Shown in pieces: positions 1 through 11,199 of a stretch of DNA of 64,000 bases. Position 1 is the stretch's first letter. Every line of letters begins with the position of its first letter. The translations under genes and the position numbers were made by a program. Under the pieces are notes generated by a model. The model searched no databases and was not told the DNA's origin. It saw nothing but the letters and a program-made list of their open reading frames with translations. The DNA lies in contig JAHEWK010000005.1 in assembly GCA_020740775.1 (NCBI GenBank), forward strand, positions 2,976,001-3,040,000, written 5' to 3'. Source of the DNA: Ilyonectria destructans. Its lineage: Eukaryota > Ascomycota > Sordariomycetes > Hypocreales > Nectriaceae.

Positions 1-1
1 C

Positions 2-1885
2 TTTGACGAGGCCCATGAGACTCGATCGCACTCGGGCATGTCTGAGAGCGCCGAGGCCAGCCTCGAGGAGCTCGCCGGTCTGGAGCTCAACAACAACACC
101 AAGGTCGTCCGTCTCAAGGCTGACCCTGCCGCCATGCCTCGCTGGAACCCCCGTAGCTCGGCTGGCTCAGACGCCAACAACCTCAGGAGCGCCCTGCTGT
201 CCGCCGTCAGGGGCAAGAACCACAAGCTCGTCGAGCAGCTCCTCGACCGCGGCGTCAACCCCAACACCGGCTCTGACCACCTCGCCCTCAAGGAGGCCGT
301 CATGAACGGCGACGCCGAGAGCGTGCGTCTCCTCCTCCTCTTCGGCGCTGACCCCAACGTCACCGACCGTGATGGCATGGGCCCTCTGCTCGCCGCCGTC
401 GACCGAGGCTCTCTCGCCTCTGCCGTGCCTCTTCTCAAGTACGGCGCCGACCCCAACGTGCCGGGCGGCCAGGACCACGACACTCCCATCGCCGAGGCCT
501 GCACCCGTAACAACCTCAACATGGTGCATCTGCTGCTCATCTACGGCGGCGACCCCGACCAGCTCACCATCAGCGGCGACACGCTCCTCATCGCCGCCAC
601 CAACAAGAAGACGCCCAAGAAGCTCATCGACCTCGTGCTCGACTACGGCTCTGACCCCAACCTCAAGAGCCGAGAGGGCAAGACGGCGCTGTTCGAGGCC
701 ATCCAAAACTCCCGCGTCGACATCGTCAACAGCCTCCTGGACCACGGCGCCAACCCCAACCTGCCCGGCCCCAAGCACATGCTGTGGCCCGCCACGTACC
801 AGACGCCCTGTCTGCAGACGCTCCTCGCCCACGGCGCCGACCACAAGAAGTGCCCCGGCATCATGGAGCTCGCGGCCAGCGTCAACAACATCGAGTCGGT
901 GCGCGCGCTGCTCAAGGCCGGCGTCGACCCCAATGCCAAGAAGGACGGTGTCTACACGCCGCTCTGCACGTCGATCCGCGACAACCGCGCCGACATCTTC
1001 GCGCTGCTGCTGACCAGCGGTGCCGATCCTAACGTGCCCGCCAGCGAGTACCCGACCTTCAAGTGCATCACGCACAACCGTCTGCAGTACCTCCCGCAGC
1101 TGGTCGCCGCCGGTGGCAACCTCAGCTCGCCCAAGGGCATCGTCGAGACCGCCGTGAGCGTCAACAACATGGAGGCGCTCAACTGGCTCCTCGACCAGGG
1201 CATGAACCCCAACGACAAGACCCCCAAGGGCCACTCGCCCCTGACCACGGCCATCCGCGAGAACCGCGTCGACATGGTCGATTCCCTCCTCTCCCGCGGC
1301 GCCGATCCCAACATCCGCGGCCAGGACTGGCCCGTCTGCATGGCCGTCCGCAACCCTGCCATCCTCAAGCGCATCCTGGCCGTGCTCGCCGAGCCCCGTG
1401 CCTTCAAGGGCGTCATGGAGATGGCCGTCGTCGCCGGCCAGCTCGAGTCGGTCAAGCTCCTGATCAACGCCGGCGTGTCCGTCGAGGACAAGAACGGCGG
1501 CGTCTTCTCGCCCCTCACCTCGGCCATCCGCGAGGACCGCCGCGACATCGTCCACTTCCTCGTCAAGGAGGGCGGCGCCGACATCAACTCGCCCGGCGAG
1601 CACCTGCCCGTCGTCAAGGCCCTGCGCCGCCACCGCGAGGACACGGAGATCCTCGAGTTCCTCCTGGAGCACGGCGGCGACCCCAACAAGCTGTACCGCG
1701 GCTGGAACGGCATCATGCAGGCCGTCGAGAACGGCGACGAGACGGTCCTCCGCCTGCTCGCCGAGAAGGCCGGCGTCGACCTCGAGGTCCGCGACGAGCT
1801 CGGCCGCACCGTCACCGAGATTGCCGCCTCGCGCGGCTGGGACGAGGCCGTCGAGATCCTCTACGAGGGCCGCCTGAAGCGATAA
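2..1885 (+). CDS. Ankyrin-repeat protein, 5' end outside the window
   Basis: The frame is open from base 2 through an internal ATG at 38 to a TAA at 1883-1885, so the gene very probably begins to the left and this is its C-terminal part (about 627 codons visible). Almost the whole translation is ankyrin repeats of about 33-35 residues, with the recurring end motif G-A/V-D-P-N seen more than ten times and helix signatures such as LLxxGADPN. Ankyrin arrays mediate protein-protein contacts; no catalytic domain is visible here. In fungi such arrays are often fused to kinase, NACHT or HET-type N-terminal domains, which cannot be judged from this fragment. The reading frame has strong third-position C/G bias, which also opens a 501-codon antisense frame that is not a gene. 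Confidence is high for the repeat class and low for the cellular role. Confidence 0.9.
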   Translation, partial: FDEAHETRSHSGMSESAEASLEELAGLELNNNTKVVRLKADPAAMPRWNPRSSAGSDANNLRSALLSAVRGKNHKLVEQLLDRGVNPNTGSDHLALKEAVMNGDAESVRLLLLFGADPNVTDRDGMGPLLAAVDRGSLASAVPLLKYGADPNVPGGQDHDTPIAEACTRNNLNMVHLLLIYGGDPDQLTISGDTLLIAATNKKTPKKLIDLVLDYGSDPNLKSREGKTALFEAIQNSRVDIVNSLLDHGANPNLPGPKHMLWPATYQTPCLQTLLAHGADHKKCPGIMELAASVNNIESVRALLKAGVDPNAKKDGVYTPLCTSIRDNRADIFALLLTSGADPNVPASEYPTFKCITHNRLQYLPQLVAAGGNLSSPKGIVETAVSVNNMEALNWLLDQGMNPNDKTPKGHSPLTTAIRENRVDMVDSLLSRGADPNIRGQDWPVCMAVRNPAILKRILAVLAEPRAFKGVMEMAVVAGQLESVKLLINAGVSVEDKNGGVFSPLTSAIREDRRDIVHFLVKEGGADINSPGEHLPVVKALRRHREDTEILEFLLEHGGDPNKLYRGWNGIMQAVENGDETVLRLLAEKAGVDLEVRDELGRTVTEIAASRGWDEAVEILYEGRLKR

Positions 1886-2285
1886 ACGGACAAGACTGGA
1901 TACGAGGCGTTGGTGCGATGAACAGGACTTTGGGACTTGCTATGATGCTGCCTACGGGCATATTTGGAGTCGGGAGGGTGGGTATCAACTTTATCGGAGT
2001 CTTAGGTTGAACACTTGCTCGTCTGGCTAGACGTGACCGATAATTTCTCTTTGTAAATCCGATTCCATAGATCACTTTGACTATCTATAATTGAGGCCCA
2101 ACGACAGCAGGGTATTTTCTTTGTCACAAATTGTCGATTCAATCTATTCCATACTCTTGGTCTACTACACTTGGTTCATAGTTTGGTTACACGGAGGTTC
2201 ACAGTTGGAAGGTTCAGATTGCTATCCCTAATCTAATACACGTTTATCGTTAAACATACTCTTGCATCCCCTGTCGTGATCTGTC
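1886..2285. other. Convergent intergenic spacer
   Basis: This is a 400-bp, AT-richer spacer between the 3' ends of the ankyrin gene and the aldehyde dehydrogenase gene. It should hold both polyadenylation regions. No further coding or RNA gene is seen. Confidence 0.7.
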
Positions 2286-3899
2286 CTATAGCTTGGTACC
2301 CATGTTGATATGGATGGCCTTAATCTGCGAGTACGCCTCGAGGCCAGCCTCGCCCAGCTCCCGGCCGATACCACTCTGCTTGACACCTCCAAATGGCACT
2401 CTGGGGTCGCAGTCCTGGCTGCTGTTAATCCAGACCATGCCGGCCTCGATCTCTGCGGCAACTCGGTGGGCGCGTTCTAAATCGGTAGTAAAGGCAGCGG
2501 CGCCGAGGCCGTAGGTGGTGTCGTTGGCGAGGGCAATCGCCTCCTCCTCGGTCTTGAATCGCACAATAGCGACAACGGGACCGAAGATCTCCTCTCGGAA
2601 GATGCGCATCTTGGGAGTCACGTCCGTGAAGACAGTAGGGGCAATGAAGAAACCCTTGCCCTTATCGCCGACCTTTACGGGGTGGCCACCAGTAGCAAGA
2701 GTTGCGCCCTCCTTCTTGCCGATCTCGACATACTCGAGGACTCGGTCGTACTGCATCTTTGAGACCTGAGGTCCTTGGTAGGCCTCCTTATCCCACTGGG
2801 TGCCCACCTTGCTGACGGTCTTGACAGTGTCGAGGAACTGAGCCAGGAACTTGTCGTAAATGCCGTCCTGGACGAGGATTCGAGACGTGGCCGTGCAAAT
2901 CTGGCCTTGGTTCGACATAATGCCGAGATGTGACCACTTGACGGCCTGCTCTAGTTGGGCATCGTCAAAGACAAGTAAAGGTGACTTGCCACCAGTCTCG
3001 AGGGTAATGTTCTTGAGGGTCTTGGCTGCGATGCCCATAATGTTGGTGGCAGTTGCCGTAGAGCCGGTGAAGGCAATCTTATCCACGAGAGGGTGCTGCA
3101 CCAGAGCGGCACCAGTCTCACGGCCGAGACCGTTGATGATGTTGACCACGCCGGGAGGGAAGCCAGCCTTCTTGATCAGCTCGGCAAAGACGAGGATGCT
3201 CAACGGAGTTTGCTCAGCCGCCTTGAGCACAACAGTGTTGCCACAGGCCAGGGCGGGGCCGAGCTTCCAGGTGGCCATGGACAGGGGGTAGTTCCAGGGG
3301 ATGATCTGAGCGACGACGCCGATGGGCTGACGGATTGTGTAGGCGAACTTTTGGGGCGTGGTGTTGATGGTCTGGCCGTAGGTCTTGTCGGCCCATCCCG
3401 CGTAGTATCGGATGACGGCGATAGCCTCAACGAGATCGGTCTCCAGGGCTTCTTGGTACGTCTTGCCTGCGAGTGTGTTAGTATTCGTTCTGAATCATTC
3501 ATGATGGGACATACCGTTGTCCCATGCCTCTGTAGTGGCAAACAACTCTCGAGCCTCCTCCATGAGATCGGCCAACTTGGCCATGAGTTGGCCACGGTCG
3601 GAAGCAGGGAGAAGCTTCCACGAGGGATCTTTCAGAGCGGCACGGGCCGCCTTGACAGCCTTGTCGACATCGGTGGCATCGGCAGCTTGGACGGTCGCGA
3701 TGACTTCCTCGGTTCTATCAACTCAGTCAGTGGCATGGACATGCATGCAAATGATGCGGGGGGTTACCGACGCGGGGTCAATCGAGGTGATGGTCTGGCC
3801 GCTGGACGACTCGACAAATTCGTTGTTGATGAAGAGCCCGGTGGGCTGGGTGTACTTGACACCGTTGGGAGCCTCTAGCTCGAGGAATGCGGGAGCCAT
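2286..3899 (-). CDS. Cytosolic NAD(P)+ aldehyde dehydrogenase (ALDH family 1/2-like)
   Basis: Three exons are predicted: 3708/3768-3899, 3515-3707 and 2286-3466. The first donor is at 3767 and the acceptor at CCGAG before 3707; the second intron, 3467-3514, has GTATGT/GCAG ends. The product is about 501 aa, the usual length. The N-terminus MAPAFLELEAPNG has no targeting peptide, so it is probably cytosolic. ALDH landmarks are present: the IIPWNYPL segment, LETGGKSP with the general-base Glu, and GQIC with the nucleophilic Cys near the middle of the last exon, then EEIFGPV and PFGGVKQSGIGRELGE. The enzyme oxidises aliphatic aldehydes to acids; Aspergillus AldA-type enzymes act in ethanol and amino-acid breakdown. 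Substrate is not determinable from sequence. It lies near a GABA/beta-alanine catabolic block but is not obviously co-regulated. Confidence 0.93.
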
Positions 3900-4890
3900 T
3901 GTGTGTGAAGTTGAGCAAGATCTCGAGGAGGATCTCTGGGAGGGAGTGAGACAGCGTAGACAGTGGAGGAGGAATGTTGCTCAGAGGTCGTCACACGGAT
4001 CAATTCTTTTATTGGAAAACGCGGCCGAGATCGGGAATCGTATCGTGACTTCCAGTTAACCCGATGAGGCGAATATCCAGCAAGTGCGCTGCGCGTTAGC
4101 TGCATGGACTATCAACCGCGGCGCGTAGTGCGACTCTGGCGATATGACGCAGCATCGTGGAACCGCGGGGTAGCTCTGGAGTGGGGGCGCGGAAACTTTC
4201 CTTATCAGCCAGCGCATTCTCTTTCCGCGCTACTACGAGTAATGCAATGGCAATGCGGGCTTTCGGGTGTTGCGAAAGAGGAAAGTAGAAGGAGAGTCTC
4301 ACTGCGATTGCGCCTCTGGTTGATCTGGCTGAGCAGATGACCGGCAATCACCCGAATCTGGTGTGAGGGGTCAACTGAATGAGGCTTCATCCTGCTTAAT
4401 TGGTACTGCGGGGTTCACCGCCAAGTCAAGAGTATTGCTATTCATACAGTTAAAATACCATCCCTTTTCGAACAATCGAACAACACTCTAGCTTAATACT
4501 GCCTTTTTAGTATAAAATAAAAATAAAATACTGCCTACTGATAGCTTAGATTTATTTATTATTTTTATTTTATTTTTATATCTTAAAAATATAACAATAG
4601 ACATTATATTAGGATTGCAGATATACCTACTTAGAGAAGATGCGCGTACAGATCAGGTGAAGGTACATTAATGCAGCAGGAAAATTGGTGGGGAAAAATG
4701 TACCTACTGTATGTTTAGAAAAAACGTACTGTATGAATAGCAATACTCCAAGTCAATCAAGACGCGATAGCGGGGAACGATAGAGGGATCTCGGCTTCCA
4801 TATCTAGATGTGACAGGCGATCACTCCCAATATAGATTCAACTGAGAAGAATCGTCTCTTAGATCTAGACTCTGGCATCCTCTACCTACT
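3900..4890. other. Intergenic region with AT-rich segment
   Basis: This is the promoter region of the aldehyde dehydrogenase on its left side, and the 3' flank of the next minus-strand gene on its right. Around 4505-4590 there is a strongly AT-rich stretch of A/T-only blocks whose two halves are roughly inverted repeats of each other. No gene is seen. Confidence 0.6.
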
Positions 4891-6141
4891 CTAGACCTTA
4901 CCGACGCCCAACCGCGCAGCCTCCTCCGCCAGCGCCCTCGGAATCTCCGCCTCCAGACCCTCCCCTGTAGGTGTCCACCCGAGAAGCTCAGCGCCGCGAC
5001 GAGCCTTGCTTCGCGCGTTGCTTCCGAACAGCACGGCGGCCGCGGGCAGCAGCGAGTCCATCTCCGGCTTGTACACGGATTCCACCTCGGCGGTGCTGAT
5101 GTAGCCCTTGTCGTGGGCCTCGCGCGCAATCCTCTGTGAGATGTCAAGCCAAGACTAGATACGTTAGTCCACCGGGTTCTGGGTTGAGAATGCCGCACAA
5201 CTCTTACAAGTTCGCTAACGCCCGTCAGGTAGATGCCGTTCTCTCCCCAGAGCGCCTCGTCCTGATTCTCCTTTGCGCCAGCCTCAGCCAGGGACGCGAT
5301 GAGCTTTGCAATGTCTCCAACGTGGACGCTGCCCCATCGACTCTCGCCCTTGCCAACTGTGACGGCCTTGCCCCTCTCTAGCGCCACCTTGCACAGCGTG
5401 GGGATTTGGATGCTTCGCTGGTTGATTGGTCCCTCGCCAACTCCGTAGATGATGGGCGGCATCACGAGGGCCGTCTTGATCGAGGGGTTCTTCGCGGCTA
5501 CGTCAAGGAGGTAGTTGTCCACCACGCGAGAAGGGTGAGCCCGGACCAGCGAGCGAATCGCTGCAATATCGTCGACATCGTCGTAAACCTGGGACGAAGC
5601 CGAGCCAGGCTCGAAGGATGGGGATGAAACCTCTCCCACTGCGAGGGCACTGGCGCCGGAGATTTGAACCCAGAATGCTACAAGACGTCAGTGACCGAAT
5701 CTCGAATACCATCTTCTCACGGGGGGTGCTAAGCGGGGTCCTACAAGGAGATTCTCGCTTTGCTAGACCACGCTCGATTGCCTGGAAGCTGCCCAAGTGT
5801 TTGTTTGAAGCAAGATCTATACGAATGGTTAGCGTTATTCAGTCGTGAATGCTCTGGAAAACTTGCGTAGAACGATGGAAGCCTTCGACGCCTCCTCCTC
5901 GACGATATCCGAGTCATCAAGGCTGCTGACTACTGCTCGAACATTAGGGAAGATGGCTGTAATGCGCTTCGCCACCTCGCCATCACGGATCAGAGCCGCA
6001 ATGGTGTACTCAGGGTGGCTTCGTGAGAGCTCTCGAAGCACCTGCCCGCCGACGTAGCCAGACGCACCGGTCCTGAAGAAAATCAGCTGCCAAATCACCA
6101 GCGCGGGGTAAACATGATGCATACAAGAAAATGGAAGCCAT
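4891..6141 (-). CDS. NAD(P)-binding Rossmann-fold epimerase/dehydratase-like protein
   Basis: Five exons rebuild a continuous frame of 335 aa: 6125-6141, 5867-6072, 5745-5816, 5208-5677 and 4891-5133. The first exon is only 17 nt. The N-terminus reads MASIFLTGASGYVGG, with the TGxxGxxG dinucleotide-binding turn of extended short-chain dehydrogenases placed as expected at residues 7-15. Later come ISGAS, VDNYLL, the MPPIIYGVGEGP segment typical of NAD-dependent epimerase-like proteins, and HVGDIAKL. The catalytic YxxxK is not clear, so an atypical reductase or a nucleoside-diphosphate-sugar-epimerase-like regulator is possible; substrate is unknown. Intron 5817-5866 appears to start with GCAAGT rather than GT, a GC-AG intron. 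Protein ends GVGKV. Confidence 0.82.
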
Positions 6142-6726
6142 GGTCGCGGATTATTTCTGGAATATCAGGTCAAAGGTTGATGTACTGTAGTAAGCGGTTT
6201 GCTGAAGCTCGTCCTGGCGTATATTAATCGGTACTTATATTGCTGTCACGCTTCGGTCATTACTAATCTGCGTGGTGAAGTGGAATTTGGGAGCAAACGA
6301 GGCCACAATCAGTGCGGGGATGGATGAAGTCATACGGCAGAAAAAAGGTGCAAGCAATTGTACACGTTAGGCAGCACAAGCGACAAATAATGATTAATAA
6401 TGAAATCAATTCTAATCTTCTGTATTGGCCCTGCATAGCCATGCCAGAGATATCACCCAGTGACAGTCCCGATTTGGAGCCGCCCGCGGAAACCTCCCCG
6501 TTTTATTGACATGGGGCGCCAAGCACGCTACATCTTGAGACACATGGCAACAAGGATAGCCGATCCGTATGGACCCAGTTTCCCGCCTGACAATAGTGCT
6601 AGCCGTGGCGTTCGACACAATATGGGGCCTGATGGAGCTGACAAGAACTTGCGCTACCTGGTGCTGCTCTATGATCTTTTGGTATTCATCGTGACTTATC
6701 ATTTTTAGTTACTGGCTTTTTAGGTC
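6142..6726. other. Intergenic region
   Basis: This is the upstream region of the epimerase-like gene and the 3' flank of the GABA transaminase gene. Small open frames here have no domain support and no codon bias. Nothing else is seen. Confidence 0.6.
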
Positions 6727-8372
6727 TTAGGTCTTGAAAATACTCTCGAGAGTCTCGAGGAGGATATCAGCTGGAGTGTGTTAGCTTCTGATTGGTTAAG
6801 ATTTAGGTGTGCACATACCGTGGTGCTCCTGGAAGATGAGCATCGGCCTCAATCGGATGGTGGAATCACCGCTGCCTCCCATGTTGACGCCCTTGGCCTT
6901 TGCCGACCGGATGATCTCGTCTCGGCGAGGGCTGTCCCAAGCCAAGAACGTACCCCGATCCTTGCCACGCAGGTTCTGGATCTCGTTGGGGTAGCGCTGG
7001 GCGAGCTGCTCCAGCTTGCTGTAGAGGTAGCCTCCAACACGGGCCGTCTGCTCGACGAGACCAAGCCTCTCGACCTCGTTGTAGATGCCGCGGAATAGCA
7101 GGGCGCGCGCAGGATCGCCCATCCAGGTGTTGAACTGGCGGTACGGCTTGTCAGGTCGCAGAGACTTGTTGGCGTAGTAGAAGCCGGCAGCCTGGGCCTT
7201 CTTGGAGAAGGTGACCATGTCAGGGGGGCTGTCGAGGTTCCAGTGCTCGTGAGCCCAGAACTTACCCGTGGCACCGACTCCGGTCTGGACCTCGTCGATG
7301 ATCAGGAGGACATTGTGCTTCTTGGTAATGTTGCGGAGACCCTGGAAGAAGAAGGGGGTGGCATGGTTGTCACCGCCTTCGGACTGGATGGGCTCGACGA
7401 CAGCAGCAACTACTGGGTTGTGGAAGGTAGAGATGATGCGCTCGAACTCTTGGAGACATCGCTCCTCTTCAGCTTTGTTCTCGGCCGCATACTGGTCCAG
7501 AGGGTATTTAAGCTGAGGGAAGGGAGCCACTGGCCAGTCGAAGGCGGGAATATCGAGCTTGTGGATAGGCTTGGAGTGTGTGGTAGAAAGACTGCCAAAC
7601 AAACGACCGTGGAAACCCTTGGTGAAGGAGAGGACAGAGTAGTTGGGAGCACCCGGGGCCTGGTTGATCATCGCAGAGTCAATCTCCTCCGCGGTAAAGT
7701 CCTTACCGCCGCGCTCCTGGGTTCGCCGCCAGATGAAAGCAGCTTTGTACGCCGTCTCGTTGGCATCGGACCCAGTGGTGGCAGTGAAGACTTGGTCGAG
7801 GCCCTTGGGGGCGGCACGCAGGATGCCAGTGGAGAGGATCTCGGCCCAGTCGGCGGAGGGGAAGTTTCCCAGGGCGGGACGATTGATGATGGCGTTGACC
7901 ATGGCGGGGGACTGGGCGACCTTGGCTAGTCCGGGGTTGTTGTAGCCGATGGGGATCGAGGCAATCTGGGCGAATCTATAAAGGTCAGGCTGAGGTGTTG
8001 GATTGGTTTGGTGAGGTTGACCTACACGTCGAGGAGAGTGTTGCCATCACCATCGACAACGCTGACACAAAGTCAGTGTTAATGAGAGACACGGGAAAAT
8101 CCAGCTGCTTACTAGTTGCCATTGCACTTGGGGTAGTCAACGAGCATGTTCAAGCTGCGAGTATCAAAGACATGGTCGAGCTGCTTGATAGCAGCCTGAG
8201 ACCGCGGACCCGGAATGCTGGTGCGCATCACCGGCTTGGCCGGCTCGTTGGCCAAGGGAGACACATTGAGTCGCCGCACTGAGTTACTAAAGGTCCGCAC
8301 AGCAACGCGAGAGCTGCTGCAGCGGGGAGCAAACGCTCGGAGCGAGGACGCGTTGCAAGCTGCCTTTCGCAT
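6727..8372 (-). CDS. gatA: 4-aminobutyrate (GABA) transaminase, mitochondrial-type
   Basis: Four exons (8113-8372, 8026-8061, 6819-7975, 6727-6770) give 498 aa ending LESIFKT. The first about 35 residues are rich in Arg, Ser and Ala, fitting a mitochondrial presequence. Class-III PLP aminotransferase landmarks follow: TGSDANETAYK, FHGRLFGSLS, VEPIQSEGGD, IIDEVQTGVGATGKFWAHE with the PLP-contacting Asp, and the Schiff-base Lys in FSKKAQAAGFYY. The NTWMGDPAR segment and overall length match fungal GABA transaminases (yeast UGA1, Aspergillus gatA). The enzyme moves the amino group of GABA, and often beta-alanine, to 2-oxoglutarate, giving succinate or malonate semialdehyde. It is transcribed divergently from a Zn2Cys6 regulator 558 bp away and sits near a methylmalonate-semialdehyde dehydrogenase that could take the beta-alanine product. 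Confidence 0.95.
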
Positions 8373-8930
8373 CGTGACGAGGGTTCAGGACAGCGCTGGG
8401 GAATCGTTTGGAGAGGGGAATTGAGAGATTGACCGAAGCGCAGGCTGGACAGGCAGAGCTCGCAGTGAGCGAGACTGCCTTGTATACCCATTTCCACGAT
8501 ACTGCGCTTGACCTCGGGAACTCGACACACTGCTTGCTCTTTCAGAACAGCCATCTCCACATGACTCTCTCACGACATGTTATTAGTGTCGAGCTAGAAG
8601 CCCCGGCTCTCATGCGGGGGATTGATTGCAGCAAGTCGTTCCTAGCGGGAGATAGGCCGTCTGGCCGGCTCCACTCTCGCCGCGGAGGCATTCCTATCGT
8701 GGAACGACGTGCCTTTTCTGAAGTGCCGCTTCGTCCTCGCGCTGAGATTCCTCTGAATAGAAGGCTTCGGGTGTCTCCCCCAGATTCTCGTTTCCTCTTG
8801 CATATTGCACCCAGCCGCGCGCAGGATCGGGAAAGTCGTCTTTTCATCTCAATCTCCCTTGCTCTGCGCGTCTGCATCCCCCACTTGCCTATCTCGATTG
8901 ATTGACACTCGCCTCTCTTCTGTCCACGCC
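8373..8930. promoter_or_regulatory. Divergent promoter, GABA transaminase / Zn2Cys6 regulator
   Basis: A 558-bp spacer separates the two start codons, so it should carry both promoters. The paired arrangement suggests the regulator may act on the transaminase. No individual operator is claimed. Confidence 0.55.
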
Positions 8931-11199
8931 ATGACGAAGCCGAGCGGTTCCAAGGTCGAACGCACCCGCACCTTTACAGGCTGTCGCACATGTCGCAGCC
9001 GTCATGCCAAGTGCGACGAGGCCCGTCCCCAATGCGGCACCTGCCAGCGGCTCGGCCTGGATTGCGGCGGATACGGGGCCCGGCTGTTCTGGATCACGGA
9101 TGATTCGGCCCTCCGCCCGGAGCAGCAGCTGTCGCACCGAGGGTCGCAGTTCCGATATCCACTTTTCACCGGTGAGTCTCCATATACGCGTGGATATGCT
9201 CGGCCTGCTAATTGCGACAGAGGCCCACCGCCGGCTGATGAGCGCTGAGCTGTCTGATAGTCTGGGCCGCCAGTCGGCAATGGACCTGTTGGCGGACATC
9301 GACTCGGCCTGTGAGAAGATTGAAGACCACGAAAACAGCCTGTCGAGCCTGGTCAAGGGCCCATTTGGTGTTTTCCAGTCCCAAGATGAACCAGTTTCCA
9401 CCTCCCCACTCTCCCATTCCTCCGCCTCCACCCACATGGTCAATGTGGACTCAGACCTCAGCGTATGTCCAGACCCTAACGATCTCATCGAAGAGATCCA
9501 TCGCCAGGACTGGACCGATCAAATCAACGAAGCCAACTTTGACCTGTTTGTTGGTTCTCTCGACCCTACCCTGGGTCTGGGGCATGACGGCCACAGTCCT
9601 GGCCAGCTACTGATATCAGACCCTTCCATGAACAACTACTTCTTGGAGAACCCGCCCGCAGTTGAAGGCTTGTCACTATTCAGTCCTAGCTTTGTCTCTC
9701 GCGCTATTGAGAGTGGTGCTATGACCGCCGATATAGTTCACGATGAGTCCTCGACACCAAGTATAGATATTGCGCCTTCCCCAGGTCCACCTCCAGGTCT
9801 CTTACAACCCGCACTAAACCTTCCCGAGCATGCTGAACCATTGCTCCGTTACTATAAACAACATATCGACGGAGCCACTGCTTCCATGCAAACCAAGCGC
9901 AAATCCCCTTGGCAGCTGATCTTCCTCCCCTGTGCCCTCGAGACCTTTGCCGAGCTTTCACTCTGGAACGGCACCTCCCACACCCGCTCCACCATCCTCT
10001 ACACCCTCCTCGCCCACAGCGCGTTCCAACTCCACATGACGAATAAGCCGGGCTCCTTTGCCAACCACTGGCGGGAAGTAGGCGAGCGCCATCAGGAAAA
10101 GGCCCAGCAGCACCTGCGCAACGCGCTGCAGCTTGAAATGTTTGGGCCCAAGCAAGCCAAGTATAAAGAACTCCTCATGGCCATCCTTGCTATGGCAATG
10201 ACCTCGGTATGTTCCTGCTCAAATAATATCGAATAGCACTAACGTAGCTAGCTGTACAATGGTGGACATGCGTTCCGCATCTTTCTCCTCGACGCCGAGA
10301 GATTGATCCGCCTGCGTGGATTGGTCAATGCGAATCCCTACAAAATTCGATTACTCCATCACATGTACACACATCTCCGCGTTATTGCTGAAAGTGTCTC
10401 CATCTGCCCCGAGAGCCTCATGAATGGTCCTATTCAGAACTCCCAAACGGCAGTGGATGTTCGGACATTCCGACTCGCTGAGGATTCTCTCAACATCGGT
10501 CTTGATCCAGCCCAGGAGAAGAGTCTCGAAATCGGTTACAAAGACATCCATCTGGAAATCCAGGGGCATTGGAAAGAGACGCTGTATCCAGTCATTTACG
10601 GCATCCCCGAGTCCCTGATGACGCTACTGTCTCAAACAATTTATGTGGCCAACGAAAAGAACAGGCTAGAATCCCTCGCTCGCTGTAATCCAAAGCTCTC
10701 TGTCGACTTGGCACATCACGTCAAGACGCTAGAAACAAGCATTTGGTCTTGGTCTTTAGTCTCTCTCGGGCCACCACGACCACCACATTTACTTTCCGAA
10801 GGCGGAGAACTAATAGACCATCCGCATGCAAGGTCCATGGCTCTGGCCATCCACCAAGCCCTCGTCATTTACTTCTACCGACGTGTATATGATCTAAATG
10901 CCATGATACTCCAGGACATGGTGAAAAAGACCTTGGACTTCCTCGAGCCGTGCATGGAGCAGATGATCGATGACCAAGATTTCGCGGCGAGCCTCGCGTG
11001 GCCAGCGTTCATTGCAGCATGCGAAGCTGCGACGCCTGAGCTTCAAGAGCAGGCACTCAAATGTTTGACGGCAACCGATGAACGGGGCCTGTTCTTCACC
11101 CCAAAGCCGGCGAAGCAGATTGTTTCCTCGATATGGGAGAAACGAAAGCAGACGGGCGATTGGACCCTGAGTTGGCCTGTTGTTCTTGTCGATTGTTAA
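8931..11199 (+). CDS. Zn2Cys6 (Gal4-type) fungal transcription factor
   Basis: Three exons (8931-9171, 9221-10206, 10252-11199) give 724 aa. The start is the ATG at 8931, giving MTKPSGSKVERTRTF directly before the zinc cluster; an upstream in-frame non-ATG extension was not used. The DNA-binding domain has all six cysteines spaced CxxCxxxxxxC(D)...CxxCxxxxxxxC at about residues 17-44. The long C-terminal part has the helical pattern of fungal transcription factor family PF11951, including a region with YYKQHIDGA and FLPCALETF. It lies head-to-head with the GABA transaminase gene, so a role in GABA/omega-amino-acid use is a reasonable inference; it need not be orthologous to Aspergillus IntA/AmdR. 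Both introns have GT-AG ends, and the second has a CTAAC branch-like site. Confidence 0.92.

Noticed and set aside
167..1672. 501-codon minus-strand frame opposite the ankyrin gene
   Set aside because: It follows from the strong third-position C/G bias and repeat structure of the plus-strand gene. The translation is low complexity with no domain.
5655..5680. T-arm-like string (GGTTCAAATC on the minus strand) suggesting a tRNA
   Set aside because: It is coding sequence for FWVQISG in the epimerase-like gene, and no acceptor stem or anticodon arm can be built around it.
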